Shown here: positions 1 through 12,699 of the stretch, piece after piece
Layout: each line of letters starts with the position of its first letter
Numbering within the stretch: position 1 is the stretch's first letter
Notes under the pieces: model-generated
Seen by the model: the letters and a program-made list of their open reading frames with translations, nothing else
Databases searched by the model: none
What the model was told of the DNA's origin: nothing
Translations under genes and position numbers: made by a program
Origin: Microbacterium sp. 1S1
GTDB lineage: Bacteria; Actinomycetota; Actinomycetes; Actinomycetales; Microbacteriaceae
Assembly: GCF_008271365.1 (NCBI RefSeq)
Contig: NZ_CP043430.1
Span: forward strand, 3,336,249-3,400,248
Length of the DNA stretch: 64,000 nt
Direction: 5' to 3'

Positions 1-32
1 GCCGAGCAGCAGCCCCACCGGACGGGTCAGGC

Positions 33-602
33 TCAACCGACCAGCAGTCCCGCGGGACGGGTCGCGGTGTAGCCGACGAGCGGGAGGGCGCGGTCGGCGG
101 CCAAGGCGATGCGCGAGCGCAACACCTCCGTCGCCACGTCGTAGCCGTCGAAGTCGGTGGTGCTCGCGTACACCCCGAGCGGCAGGGTGAGCGCCTGGAA
201 GAACGCGAAGAGCGGGCGCAGCTGGTGCTCGATCATGAGCGCGTGCCGCTCGCCGCCTCCGGTCGCCGCGAGGAGCACCGGCGTGCCGACGAGCGCGTAC
301 TGGTCGACGAAATCGAACAGGTGCTTGAACAGACCGGTGAACGAGGCGCGATACACCGGGCTTCCCACGATGAGCAGGTCGGCGGTCTCGATGGCCTGCA
401 GGGACGCCTCCACCTCGGGCGGAAGCTGGTCACGGCGCAGAGCACCGGCGAGGGACGGCCCGATCTGCGTGAGTTCGATCAGCCGCGCGTCGACGGGGGC
501 GCGCTCGGCGACCGCGGCGGTGATCGCACGGAGGAGGGCGGTGGTCTTGCTCGGTTCGTGCAGGGAGCCCGAGACGGCGACGACGCGGAGCGGAGCTGTC
601 AT
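33..602 (-). CDS. NADPH-dependent FMN reductase, MsuE-like
   Basis: A 189-residue flavodoxin-fold protein. It begins VVAVSGSLHEPSKT (FMN phosphate-binding loop) and has GSPVYRASFTGLFKHLFDFVD and LLAATGGGERHALMIEHQL, segments characteristic of the MsuE/SsuE FMN reductases that supply reduced FMN to two-component monooxygenases. An upstream in-frame start exists at 650, but the ATG at 602 lies 7 nt after a TACCGT -10 hexamer, so a leaderless start at 602 is preferred. The two luciferase-like monooxygenases at 9.0-10.1 and 15.5-16.9 kb need reduced flavin, so it could serve them; that is inference from proximity. Family assignment is firm, the physiological partner is not. Confidence 0.85.
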   Translation of the reverse strand: MTAPLRVVAVSGSLHEPSKTTALLRAITAAVAERAPVDARLIELTQIGPSLAGALRRDQLPPEVEASLQAIETADLLIVGSPVYRASFTGLFKHLFDFVDQYALVGTPVLLAATGGGERHALMIEHQLRPLFAFFQALTLPLGVYASTTDFDGYDVATEVLRSRIALAADRALPLVGYTATRPAGLLVG

Positions 603-609
603 GCGCTCG

Positions 610-615
610 ACGGTA
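610..615 (-). promoter_or_regulatory. -10 element TACCGT for the FMN reductase
   Basis: The hexamer ends 7 nt before the ATG at 602, the leaderless arrangement seen throughout this window. The expected -35 position falls inside the hairpin at 624-658. Confidence 0.5.
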
Positions 616-623
616 CCCACGCG

Positions 624-658
624 GACGCCCCGTGTCGCGGGAAGCGACACGGGGCGTC
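624..658 (-). terminator. Perfect 15-bp hairpin after the aldo/keto reductase
   Basis: GACGCCCCGTGTCGC at 624-638 pairs perfectly with 644-658 across a 5-nt loop. It lies just downstream of the minus-strand aldo/keto reductase (stop at 695) and has no T-tract. It also covers the -35 region of the next gene, so terminator and promoter may interfere. Confidence 0.65.
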
Positions 659-694
659 ATCTGGAACGTTCGTGCTCCGGAGCGAGGCTCCTGG

Positions 695-1543
<849 letters not shown>

Positions 1544-1545
1544 GG

Positions 1546-1561
1546 ACCTGTGATGACAGGT
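1546..1561. promoter_or_regulatory. Inverted repeat ACCTGT-4-ACAGGT, candidate operator
   Basis: Perfect 6-bp arms at 1546-1551 and 1556-1561 with a GATG spacer, between the -10 and the expected -35 of the aldo/keto reductase promoter. This placement suits a repressor; no regulator gene sits next to it. Confidence 0.35.
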
Positions 1562-1585
1562 AGGGCCTGCGGATGACGGAAAGCG

Positions 1586-2809
1586 TCAGTGGCGGGGTAC
1601 CGCGGCCATCGCGGCTGCGCCCTTCCCGACCAGGCGCTCGAGAGGCCCGCGGCCGACGAACATCGACCAGAGCGTCGCCGCGAGCAGCAGCGTCACGGCG
1701 GTGGCGGCCCAGAACGTGTTGTCCGACACGAAGCCGCCGGGGCCGGCGACGAGAACCACGGAGACCACGTGCAGACTGTACGCCGTGAGCGGCATGGAGC
1801 CGAGAGCACCCACGGGCAGCAGCACCCAGCGCAGCGGGCGGCTGAGCAGCAGACACAGGGCGACCACTGCAAGCGCGAAGCCCCCGGAACCGAGGATCTC
1901 CGCCGTCCCGCCGCTGTGCGGGTCGACGGCGAAGACGGCGCGGACCACGGAACCGAGCGGATCCGTCGCGAGGAGGGCCTCCGGGTAGCTCTCCCATCCG
2001 GAGACCGGGCTCGGGTCGTCGGGGAGGAAGGACGACAGGCTTCCACCGGGGAGGCCTCCCGTGCTCTCATCCCCGGAGTACTCGCTCGACGAGGACGCCA
2101 TCGACCCGGTCTCGGCCACACCGGCCGCCGCTCCGACGGCGCCCAGGCCGTACCCGACCGCGGCGAGCACTACGCCGACGACGAGGGCGACGACGGCCGT
2201 GCGCTTCTTCTGCACGCGGAGCCGACCCAGGGCCATGCCGCCCAGCACGAGGGCCAGCCACACCGTGATCGGGTAGGTGCCGTAGAGCACGAAGCCGATG
2301 CCCGCGCCGTACGGCTGCAACGCGAGCGCGTTGATCAGGGCGAGCAGCGCAGGCCCGGCGAGAGCGAGGACCGCGGCACCGAGGAGCAGTCGCCGCGGGC
2401 GCCACCGCAGCACCGGGATGACCGCGACGTAGAGCAATCCGTAGAGCGTGAGGATCACGGCGATGGGCGTGTTGAGGAGCTCCAGGGCGAGGCCGATGAG
2501 GAAGATCACGGCACCACGGCCGACGAGATTCAGCCGGATGCCCGGGAGGCGCTCCGGCTCCGGGAGCTCGTCCCGTCCCGTCATGAGGGCGATCGAGACG
2601 CCGGCGAGCAGCGCGAAGAGGATCGACGAACGGCCGTGCACGAGGTCGGTCCACGTGGTCGGGTCGCCCCACTGGAAGGCCTCCGTCATGCCGACGTGGG
2701 CGCCGGCCATGCCCAGGATCGCCAGACCCCGCGCGACGTCGAGCCCGAGGATGCGCGGGGGGCGTCCGAAATCGCGGAACCAGCGCCCGGGAGGAAGAGC
2801 AGTCGTCAC
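1586..2809 (-). CDS. Membrane protein, heparan-alpha-glucosaminide N-acetyltransferase-like (DUF1624/DUF418 type)
   Basis: A 407-residue polytopic membrane protein. The N-terminus ILGLDVARGLAILGMAGAHVG and a conserved segment with HGRSSILFALLAGVSIALMTG are hallmarks of the acyltransferase-like integral membrane family formerly split into DUF1624 and DUF418. About ten hydrophobic segments follow, interrupted around residues 230-275 by a Ser/Gly/Glu-rich extracytoplasmic loop. The GTG start at 2809 is chosen because it sits 6 nt after a TACGAT -10 hexamer; an ATG at 2851 would overlap the divergent hrpA promoter. The acceptor substrate is unknown; cell-envelope glycan or metabolite acylation is the usual guess for the family. 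Confidence 0.75.
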   Translation of the reverse strand: MTTALPPGRWFRDFGRPPRILGLDVARGLAILGMAGAHVGMTEAFQWGDPTTWTDLVHGRSSILFALLAGVSIALMTGRDELPEPERLPGIRLNLVGRGAVIFLIGLALELLNTPIAVILTLYGLLYVAVIPVLRWRPRRLLLGAAVLALAGPALLALINALALQPYGAGIGFVLYGTYPITVWLALVLGGMALGRLRVQKKRTAVVALVVGVVLAAVGYGLGAVGAAAGVAETGSMASSSSEYSGDESTGGLPGGSLSSFLPDDPSPVSGWESYPEALLATDPLGSVVRAVFAVDPHSGGTAEILGSGGFALAVVALCLLLSRPLRWVLLPVGALGSMPLTAYSLHVVSVVLVAGPGGFVSDNTFWAATAVTLLLAATLWSMFVGRGPLERLVGKGAAAMAAVPRH

Positions 2810-2815
2810 CCGATG

Positions 2816-2821
2816 ATCGTA
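2816..2821 (-). promoter_or_regulatory. -10 element TACGAT for the membrane acyltransferase-like gene
   Basis: Six nt before the GTG at 2809. It decides the start codon over the upstream ATG at 2851. Confidence 0.5.
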
Positions 2822-2858
2822 TGCGGCGATCGCGGCGGCCCCCGCGTACATCCCGGCA

Positions 2859-2864
2859 TACGAT
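2859..2864 (+). promoter_or_regulatory. -10 element TACGAT for hrpA
   Basis: Eight nt before the hrpA ATG at 2873. The intervening GGAGGG is too close to the ATG to be an efficient Shine-Dalgarno, so a leaderless or near-leaderless mRNA is likely. Confidence 0.4.
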
Positions 2865-2872
2865 GGAGGGCT

Positions 2873-6817
<3,945 letters not shown>

Positions 6818-6828
6818 CCTCCGCCGGG

Positions 6829-6834
6829 TAGCCT
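6829..6834 (+). promoter_or_regulatory. -10 element TAGCCT for the quinone oxidoreductase-like gene
   Basis: Six nt before the ATG at 6841; leaderless arrangement in the 23-nt gap after hrpA. Confidence 0.5.
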
Positions 6835-6840
6835 GAGGGA

Positions 6841-7785
6841 ATGACCCGCGCGATCGTCTACACCGAGTTCGGATCCCCCGCCGTCCTGCACCTCATGGAG
6901 GTGCCGGACCCTGTGCCCGTCCGCGGCGAGGCGCTCGTGCGCATCGAGGCGGCCGGCGCCAACCCCATCGACGCGAAGCTCCGCAGCGGCAAGCGTCCCT
7001 CTGCGCCGATCACCGAGCCGCGTCCGGTCGGGTTCGACGGCGCCGGGGTGATCGAGGTGCTGGGCGAGGGCGTGGACGGGTTGGAGGTCGGCGACCGCGT
7101 CGCGATCCGTGACACGCTCGGCACGTACGCCTCCGCCCTCGCGGTCGAGGCCGACAAGCTCGTGAAGCTCCCGGACGCCGTCACCGCGGCCGAGGGGGCA
7201 GCGATCGGCATCCCCGCTGGAACCGCCTATCAGTCCCTCCGCTCGCTCGGCGTGACGGCCGAGGACGTGCTTCTCGTCCACGCGGGTTCGGGTGCGGTCG
7301 GGCAGGCCGCCGTGCAGTTCGCGGTCGCCGGGGGCGCGACGGTGATCGCCACCGCGAGCCCCGCCCGGCACGACCAGCTCCGTGAGCTCGGCGCGATCCC
7401 CGTGGCCTACGGCGACGGCCTGCTTCACCGCGTCCGCGAGGCGGCCCCCTCCCCCGTGACCGTCGTCCTGGACTGCGCGGGCACTGACGAGGCGATCGAG
7501 ACCTCCCTCGCCCTGGTTGCCGACCGCGACCGCATCGCGACCATCGTCCGCGGTCCCGACGCGGCCGACTTCGGCATCCGGGCGTTCTCCGGAGGCTCCC
7601 CCAAGCCGCTCACGCCGCAGGAGCTGGCGTGGCGCGCCGAAGCGCTGCAGAAGACGGTCGACCTGCTGGCGGCCGGCGACTTCACGATCGAGCTCGGTCC
7701 GGAGCTGCCTCTCGCCGAGGCGGCGCGGGCCCATGAGCTCATGGAGGCCGGCGCCGCCTCGGGGAAGATCATCCTCGTCCCCTGA
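6841..7785 (+). CDS. NADP-dependent quinone oxidoreductase-like MDR protein
   Basis: A 314-residue zinc-free medium-chain dehydrogenase/reductase. An N-terminal GroES-like catalytic domain carries GANPIDAKLRSG and VGFDGAGV. The Rossmann domain carries the nucleotide-binding AGSGAVGQAAVQ (148-159), and the C-terminus ends with the common GKIILVP. The cysteine cluster of zinc alcohol dehydrogenases is absent, placing it with QOR/zeta-crystallin-like NADPH:quinone reductases. Substrate not determinable. It converges on the AhpD-like gene at 7794, and both stop codons lie in a shared small hairpin (7781-7798). Confidence 0.88.
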   Translation: MTRAIVYTEFGSPAVLHLMEVPDPVPVRGEALVRIEAAGANPIDAKLRSGKRPSAPITEPRPVGFDGAGVIEVLGEGVDGLEVGDRVAIRDTLGTYASALAVEADKLVKLPDAVTAAEGAAIGIPAGTAYQSLRSLGVTAEDVLLVHAGSGAVGQAAVQFAVAGGATVIATASPARHDQLRELGAIPVAYGDGLLHRVREAAPSPVTVVLDCAGTDEAIETSLALVADRDRIATIVRGPDAADFGIRAFSGGSPKPLTPQELAWRAEALQKTVDLLAAGDFTIELGPELPLAEAARAHELMEAGAASGKIILVP

Positions 7786-7798
7786 CCGCGAGGTCAGG
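7781..7798. terminator. Small convergent hairpin spanning two stop codons
   Basis: CCTGACC (7781-7787) pairs with GGTCAGG (7792-7798) around a GCGA tetraloop. The TGA of the plus-strand gene and the TGA of the minus-strand gene both lie in the stem. Short, without T-tracts, so a weak bidirectional terminator at best. Confidence 0.45.
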
Positions 7799-8402
7799 CG
7801 GGAGCGACGGGCCGGCCGAGCGAGAGCATCAGCCGGTTCGCCCAGTTGAAGAAGGCCGCGCCGTGCACGACATCCGCGATCTCGAGGTCGTCCAGTCCGG
7901 CCGCACGGAGGCGCGCGATGTGCTCGGGACCGAACGCGCGGGGCGTATCGGTCAGCGCGACCGCGGCGGCCACGATCGCGTTCCAGCGCTCCCCGAGGTC
8001 CGCGTCCACGCCCTCAGCCAGGAGGGCGTCGACGTCCTCCGGTCGCTTGACGTGGTGCGCCGCGAACCGGGAGTGCACCGACGCGCAGAAGACGCAGCCG
8101 TTGCGGCGGGAGGCGGCCGTGGCCGCGAGCTCCCGCTCGGCGCGCGGCAGCCCCTCCGCGGTGTTGTAGAAGATGTCCTTGTCGACGAGGGTGCGGGCGC
8201 GCAGCACCTCCGGGTCGCGGGCGAGCAGCCGGAAGTACTCGTTCTTCGCCCGGGCGGCGTCGACGAGGCCGTCGAGGTGACGCGGGGTGAGATCCTCCTC
8301 CGCCAGCGGCGCGAGGTGCGGCGTCCAGCCGACCTCGGCGCGGGTGAAGGCGTCGGGATAGGGGGCGTCGTCGTGCCGGAGCACGGTGTCGGCGGCGGTC
8401 AT
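7794..8402 (-). CDS. Alkylhydroperoxidase-domain protein (Avi_7169-like)
   Basis: A 202-residue AhpD/carboxymuconolactone decarboxylase-fold protein. It keeps the redox pair and histidine of AhpD: CVFC (C103, C106) followed by SVH (H110). ELAATAASRRNGC and FFNWANRLMLSLGR fit the peroxidase-related family I recall as Avi_7169. Members occur beside a luciferase-like monooxygenase, a second CMD protein and a peptide-type ABC importer, exactly as here. A thiol-peroxidase or disulfide-relay role serving the oxygenase is likely but unproven. Last gene of the minus-strand operon; its ATG overlaps the preceding stop by 4 nt (ATGA). Confidence 0.85.
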   Translation of the reverse strand: MTAADTVLRHDDAPYPDAFTRAEVGWTPHLAPLAEEDLTPRHLDGLVDAARAKNEYFRLLARDPEVLRARTLVDKDIFYNTAEGLPRAERELAATAASRRNGCVFCASVHSRFAAHHVKRPEDVDALLAEGVDADLGERWNAIVAAAVALTDTPRAFGPEHIARLRAAGLDDLEIADVVHGAAFFNWANRLMLSLGRPVAPA

Positions 8403-9034
8403 GCGGCCTCCTCGTCGGTGTCGGTGTCGGTGTCTGTGGCGGTGGCGGTCAGCCCGGCGTCCTGGAGCACCCGCAGGCCGGTGACGACCCGCTGTTGGAA
8501 GGCGAGGAACGACACGAGCTGCGACAGCGTGACGATGCCGTCCGTCGACCAGCCGGCGTCGTGCAGGCGACCGAGGTCGCCGCCGGATGCCTCGCGGGGA
8601 CGGAACACCAGCAGGTGCGTGTGCGCGAGAGCCGCCGCGAGACGCTCCCCCAGGGTCGCCGACGCCGCCTCGTCCGGCACGTACCGCGCGCCGTCGGTGC
8701 TCTCGGCCTCCAGTCCGCGTTCGGTGTAGGCGCCGAACGGTCCGGTGGTCGCGGCGGCCGCTGCCTCCCGGGCGACGATCACGGCGCGCTCCGGGTCGAC
8801 CTCGCGGGCCCTCCCGGCGTAGAACTCCGCCGTGGGGTCGTCGGCACCGGCGAGCGCGGTCGCGAACGCCGCGATGAGCGCGCGCTCCGCGAGCGAGACG
8901 TGCGCCGCGGAGACCGGGTGGAAGAGCGCGTCGAAGCTCGCCTGGAGCTGCTCCCTGGTCACGGGACGGCGACGACGCAGCGCATCCAGCTCCGGCGTCA
9001 CCCCCGTCAGCTGGTCGACGATATCGGCGGTCAT
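8399..9034 (-). CDS. CMD-domain protein (Avi_7170-like)
   Basis: A 211-residue alpha-helical protein of the CMD/AhpD superfamily that lacks the CXXC redox motif of its neighbour, so it may be structural or regulatory rather than redox-active. It matches the companion family recalled as Avi_7170. The C-terminus is a low-complexity Thr-Asp repeat (TATATDTDTDTDEEAA) encoded by a 6-nt tandem repeat at 8414-8437. It overlaps by 4 nt both upstream (monooxygenase stop at 9031) and downstream (8402), so it is translationally coupled to both. Confidence 0.8.
   Translation of the reverse strand: MTADIVDQLTGVTPELDALRRRRPVTREQLQASFDALFHPVSAAHVSLAERALIAAFATALAGADDPTAEFYAGRAREVDPERAVIVAREAAAAATTGPFGAYTERGLEAESTDGARYVPDEAASATLGERLAAALAHTHLLVFRPREASGGDLGRLHDAGWSTDGIVTLSQLVSFLAFQQRVVTGLRVLQDAGLTATATDTDTDTDEEAA
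8414..8437. repeat. Hexanucleotide tandem repeat GTCGGT, about 4 copies
   Basis: Three perfect copies and one imperfect copy inside the CMD-domain gene. They encode the Thr-Asp tail, and whole-unit slippage would keep frame. Confidence 0.6.
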
Positions 9035-10101
9035 GCGTTCTCCTTCACGGTGGGGGTAGTCGTGGACGTGCGGGTGGTCTCGGGGTCGGGCGGGGTCAGC
9101 GCGTAGCCGAGGGCCGGAGCGACCTCGGTCGCGAACAGCTCGATCGACCGCAGGACGTGAGCGTGCGGCGCGTCGACCGAGTGCACCTGGAACGCCACTT
9201 CGGTCGCGCGGCGCAGGGTCGTGTCGGCGGCGAGCGAGGCGGCGACCTCCTCGGGGGTGCCCAGATGCGTGTCGAGCGCGACGATGAGATCGTCGAGGTC
9301 GTCTCCGGGGATCGTCTGACCCTGCCGGCGGAAGCCCTCGGCCGCACGGCGCAGACCGACTTCGGCGAACCGCAGCGCCTCGGCACGGTCGTCCGCCACG
9401 AACACGGTGCGGGAGGCGGTGATCCGCGGCGTCGCGCCGGTGGGCAGCGCGTCGAGGTAGGCGTCGATGATGGGGTCCTGCAGAGCGGACAGCGGCGCGT
9501 GCAGGCGGCCGTCGGGGCGAGGTTGCGTGCGGGACAGCAGCAGCCCGTGGCCGTGGATGCCCGCCCGATGACCGCCGGGGGCCGAGAACGTCGCCTGCCA
9601 GATCCGCGCGGCCAGCGACCCCGCGTCCGGATACAGCGTGTTCCCCGCACCGATGTCCCGGCCTGCGAGAGCGTCGAGCAGGGCGCCGAGCTTGCGGTCG
9701 TAGGTGGGCCCCTTGTCGCGCACGTCCTCGCCGAAGGGAGCGAAGGATGACGGGGTGCCGCCGCTGCCGAGCCCGAGGTCGATCCGGCCGTCCGCGAGCA
9801 GGTCGGCCACCACCGCGTCCTCGGCCACGCGAACCGGGTCCTCGAGGGGCAGCGTGATGATCCCGGTGCCCAGCCGGATCCGTGCCGTGCGCGCCGCCGC
9901 GTGCGCGAGGAAGACGAGCGGCGAGGGCAGCCCGCCTTCCGCCGCTCGGAAGTGATGCTGCGCCACCCAGGCCCTTCCCACCCCGTGTCGTTCGGCATGC
10001 TGGATCTGCGCCAGCGCGAGGCGGTAGCGGTCGGCCGGGGACGCGTCGTCGAGGAGCCGGGTGAAGAACGCGACGGTGGGGCGGGGAGCGGTGGCACTCA
10101 T
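9031..10101 (-). CDS. Luciferase-like FMN-dependent monooxygenase (KPN_01858-like)
   Basis: A 356-residue TIM-barrel flavin monooxygenase. WVAQHHF, RLGTGIITLPLEDPVRVAEDA and GRIDLGLGSGG are the standard bacterial-luciferase-family signatures for FMNH2 and phosphate binding. The combination with two AhpD-type proteins and a peptide/opine-type ABC importer points to the subfamily I recall as KPN_01858, whose substrate is unknown. It would oxidise an imported small molecule using O2 and FMNH2 from a separate reductase, such as the MsuE-like gene at 33-602. It overlaps the ATPase gene (10098) and the CMD gene (9034) by 4 nt each. Confidence 0.85.
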   Translation of the reverse strand: MSATAPRPTVAFFTRLLDDASPADRYRLALAQIQHAERHGVGRAWVAQHHFRAAEGGLPSPLVFLAHAAARTARIRLGTGIITLPLEDPVRVAEDAVVADLLADGRIDLGLGSGGTPSSFAPFGEDVRDKGPTYDRKLGALLDALAGRDIGAGNTLYPDAGSLAARIWQATFSAPGGHRAGIHGHGLLLSRTQPRPDGRLHAPLSALQDPIIDAYLDALPTGATPRITASRTVFVADDRAEALRFAEVGLRRAAEGFRRQGQTIPGDDLDDLIVALDTHLGTPEEVAASLAADTTLRRATEVAFQVHSVDAPHAHVLRSIELFATEVAPALGYALTPPDPETTRTSTTTPTVKENA

Positions 10102-11660
10102 GCAGTGATCTCCGTTCGGCCGGGAACCGCGGCCAGCAGCTCCCGGGTCTTCTCGTGCTGCGGATCGTGGAACAGTTCCTCGGTCGGCCCGTCCTCCACG
10201 ACGCGCCCGCGGTGCATCACCGAGACGGTGTGGCTGATGCGGCGCACCACGGCGAGGTCGTGCGAGATGAAGAGGTAGGTGAGTCCGAGCTCGGCCTGGA
10301 GCGCGGAGAGCAGTTCGAGGATGCGCGCCTGCACCGTCACGTCCAGCGCCGACACGGCCTCGTCGAGCACGAGGATTTCGGGGTCGACGGCGAGCGCTCG
10401 CGCGATCGCGACCCGTTGCCGCTGTCCGCCCGAGAGCTCACCCGGCGTGCGGCGGGCGACGTCCGCGGGCAGCGCCACGCGTTCGAGCAGCGCGACCGCG
10501 CGGTCACGCCGCTCGGACCGGCCACCGATCCGGAAGTTGTGCAGCGGCTCGGCCACGATGTCGGCGATCTGCTGCCGCGGGTCGAGGGAGGCGAACGGGT
10601 TCTGGTACACGAGCTGGATGCGGCGGCGCAGCGCCCGCAGTCGCGCTCCCTCGACGGCCGTGGCATCCTCCCCCGCGAGCTCCACCGTCCCGGCATCAGG
10701 ACGGAGGAAACGCGTGACCAGTCGCGCTGTCGTGGACTTGCCCGATCCGGACTCGCCGACCAGCGCATGGGTCGTGCCCCGCCGCACCCGGAAGGAGACG
10801 TCGTCGACCGCCCGGAAGCGCTCGCGTCCCGCCACCCGGAAGTCCTTGACGAGGCCCGCGGCCACGATCTCGTAGGGCTTCTCGGCGGCCACCGCCGCGG
10901 CGTCACGGAGGAACGGCGGCACGTCCGGGCGCCGGAAGCCGGTCGTGAAGGCGGGCGCGTCGGCGAGGAGCTGCCGCGTGTACGGGTCCTCCGGCTCCGC
11001 GAGCACCTGCGCACTCGGTCCCTGCTCCACGATCCGGCCGTCCTTCAGCACCGCGATCCGCGCCGCCCGGTCCGCGGCGACGCCGAGGTCGTGCGTCACG
11101 AGCAGGATGCTCGTGCCCTCCTCGCGCTGCAGTTCGTCCAGCAGGTCGAGCACCCGACGCTGCACCGTGGCGTCGAGGGCGCTCGTGGGCTCGTCGGCGA
11201 TGAGCAGCCGCGGACGGAGGGCGATCGCGGTCGCGATGAGGACCCGCTGCCGCATGCCGCCGGAGAGCTCGTGCGGATACTGGCGAGCCCGCAGCTCGGG
11301 GTCGTCGAGTCCGACCCGGTCGAGCAGCTCCCGCACCCGGGCCTGACGGGACCGCCGGTCGCGATACCCATGCAGGCGCAGCACCTCCGCGACCTGCACG
11401 CCGACGGGGCGCACCGGGTCGAGCGATGTCGTCGGGTCCTGCGGCACCAGTCCGATCTCCGACCCGCGGATGCCGCGGAGCGCACGCTCGGACCAACCGG
11501 AGATGTCGAGGTCGCCGAGTCGGACGCGGCCGCCCTCGACCCGTCCGCCCTCCGGCAGGAGGCCGAGGAGAGCGTGGGCCGTGGTGGACTTGCCGGAGCC
11601 CGACTCGCCGACCAGGGCGAGGGTCTCCCCCTCGGCGATGGTGAAGGAGACGCCGTGCAC
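10098..11660 (-). CDS. Fused dipeptide/opine-type ABC transporter ATPase (DppD-DppF), N-terminus frameshifted
   Basis: Two complete ABC domains in one chain of at least 520 residues. Each has Walker [10 protein letters not shown] and signatures LSGGMRQRV and LSGGQRQRV, followed by DEPTSALD and DEAVSALD. Only a GTG at 11660 is available in frame, and it would remove the first beta strand, which is readable upstream in frame ([11 protein letters not shown]). The well-placed AAGGAG-ATG at 11743 is in another frame. One missing base, most simply in the G4 run at 11727-11730, would join them into about 548 residues starting MTLATP. So this is either a lesion at the 5' end or a sequence error. It powers the importer with the genes at 11805-15327. 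Confidence 0.85.
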   Translation of the reverse strand: MHGVSFTIAEGETLALVGESGSGKSTTAHALLGLLPEGGRVEGGRVRLGDLDISGWSERALRGIRGSEIGLVPQDPTTSLDPVRPVGVQVAEVLRLHGYRDRRSRQARVRELLDRVGLDDPELRARQYPHELSGGMRQRVLIATAIALRPRLLIADEPTSALDATVQRRVLDLLDELQREEGTSILLVTHDLGVAADRAARIAVLKDGRIVEQGPSAQVLAEPEDPYTRQLLADAPAFTTGFRRPDVPPFLRDAAAVAAEKPYEIVAAGLVKDFRVAGRERFRAVDDVSFRVRRGTTHALVGESGSGKSTTARLVTRFLRPDAGTVELAGEDATAVEGARLRALRRRIQLVYQNPFASLDPRQQIADIVAEPLHNFRIGGRSERRDRAVALLERVALPADVARRTPGELSGGQRQRVAIARALAVDPEILVLDEAVSALDVTVQARILELLSALQAELGLTYLFISHDLAVVRRISHTVSVMHRGRVVEDGPTEELFHDPQHEKTRELLAAVPGRTEITA

Positions 11661-11739
11661 GACCTCGCGGCCGGCGTACGAGACCCGCAGGTCCGTCGCG
11701 GTGAGGACGGAGGGGACGGGGCCGGAGGGGTGGCCAGTG

Positions 11740-11808
11740 TCATCGCGAGCTCCTTCCGAGGTGGTGGCTGATCGAGATCGCCACGGGCGAGGACGTGCGC
11801 TCGATCAT
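11740..11808 (-). CDS. 22-codon ORF created by a direct duplication
   Basis: ATG at 11808 overlaps the permease stop (ATGA), and its TGA overlaps the ATG at 11743 in the same way. It has an AAGGAG Shine-Dalgarno 6 nt upstream. The C-terminal residues ISHHLGRSSR copy the permease C-terminus ISHRLGRSSR because the DNA is duplicated. It is probably a by-product of the duplication, but it would be translated and could relay ribosomes to the ATPase gene. Confidence 0.35.
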   Translation of the reverse strand: MIERTSSPVAISISHHLGRSSR

Positions 11809-11837
11809 CGCGAGCTCCTTCCGAGGCGGTGGCTGAT
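11740..11837. repeat. 33-bp direct repeat at the permease/ATPase junction
   Basis: Copies at 11740-11772 and 11805-11837 differ at one base. Each contains, on the minus strand, the permease C-terminal codons, the AAGGAG ribosome site and an ATGA stop/start overlap; 32 nt of unrelated sequence separates them. It looks like a local duplication that doubled the intergenic junction. Confidence 0.85.
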
Positions 11838-12699
11838 GCGATTGGCGCTGAGCACGACGGCGACGACCACGAGACCGGGGAGCGCCGTGAGCCACCAGGC
11901 GGTCGCGATGTAGTTGCGTCCCTCGGCTATCAGCAACCCCCATTCGGGGGTGGGCGGCGGGGCCCCGTAGCCGAGGAACCCGAGGGTGGAGATGGCGAGG
12001 ATCGCCGTACCGAACTGCAGCGCGGCGAGCGCGATGATCGGGGTGAGCGCGTTCGGGAGCACGTGCCGGCGCAGGACAGCGGCGAAGGTGCCGCCGCTGC
12101 CGAAGGCCGCCTCGACGTACTCTGTGCGCCGCACGCGCGCCACCTCCGCCCGCATGAGCCGGGCGAACGCGGCGACGCTGCCCAGACCGACGGCGATCGC
12201 CGCGTTCACCGTGCCGAATCCGAGCAGGATGATGACGGAGAGCGACAGCAGCAGCCCGGGGATCGCCAGCAGCACGTCGACGATCCGCATCAGCACGTCG
12301 TCCACGACGCCGCCGGTCGCGCCGGCGACGGCCCCGAGGAGCGTCCCCAGCGCGAGGCCGACCGTCACGGCGATGAGCGCCCCCGACAGGGAGTGCACCG
12401 CGCCGTGCACGACCCGGCCGAAGAGGTCGCGGCCGAGGGCGTCGGTCCCCGAACCAGTGCGCCGCGCTCGGTGGCAGGAGCTTGTCGGCGGGCACGCCCG
12501 TCAGCGGATCGCCCGGGGCGAAGACCGCGGGGCTCACCGCCCAGAGCACTGCCACCGCGACGACCGCGAGCGCCAGGTACAAACCCCAGGCACGCGAGCG
12601 CCCTCGCGGCCGAGATGCGGAGTGGGGTGCCGGGGCGGGCGGCGCGGGCAGCGCACCGGGCGTCTCGATCGACGTCTCCGCGATCACGGGAGCGGTCAT
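11805..12699 (-). pseudogene. Peptide/opine-type ABC permease (DppC-like), frameshifted
   Basis: The second permease of the importer. The first 85 residues (from MTAPVIAETS, one membrane segment, to PSAAHWFG) and the rest (from TDALGRDLFGRVV, five or so membrane segments with the EAA-loop region EYVEAAFGSGGT) are in different frames. The junction is a C4 run at 12447-12450 (G4 in the gene) where three bases would restore the family motif HWFGTDALGRD. Total length, 895 nt, is one more than a multiple of three. ATG overlaps the upstream permease stop by 4 nt. If the lesion is real, the importer is non-functional unless the shift is suppressed. Confidence 0.85.
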
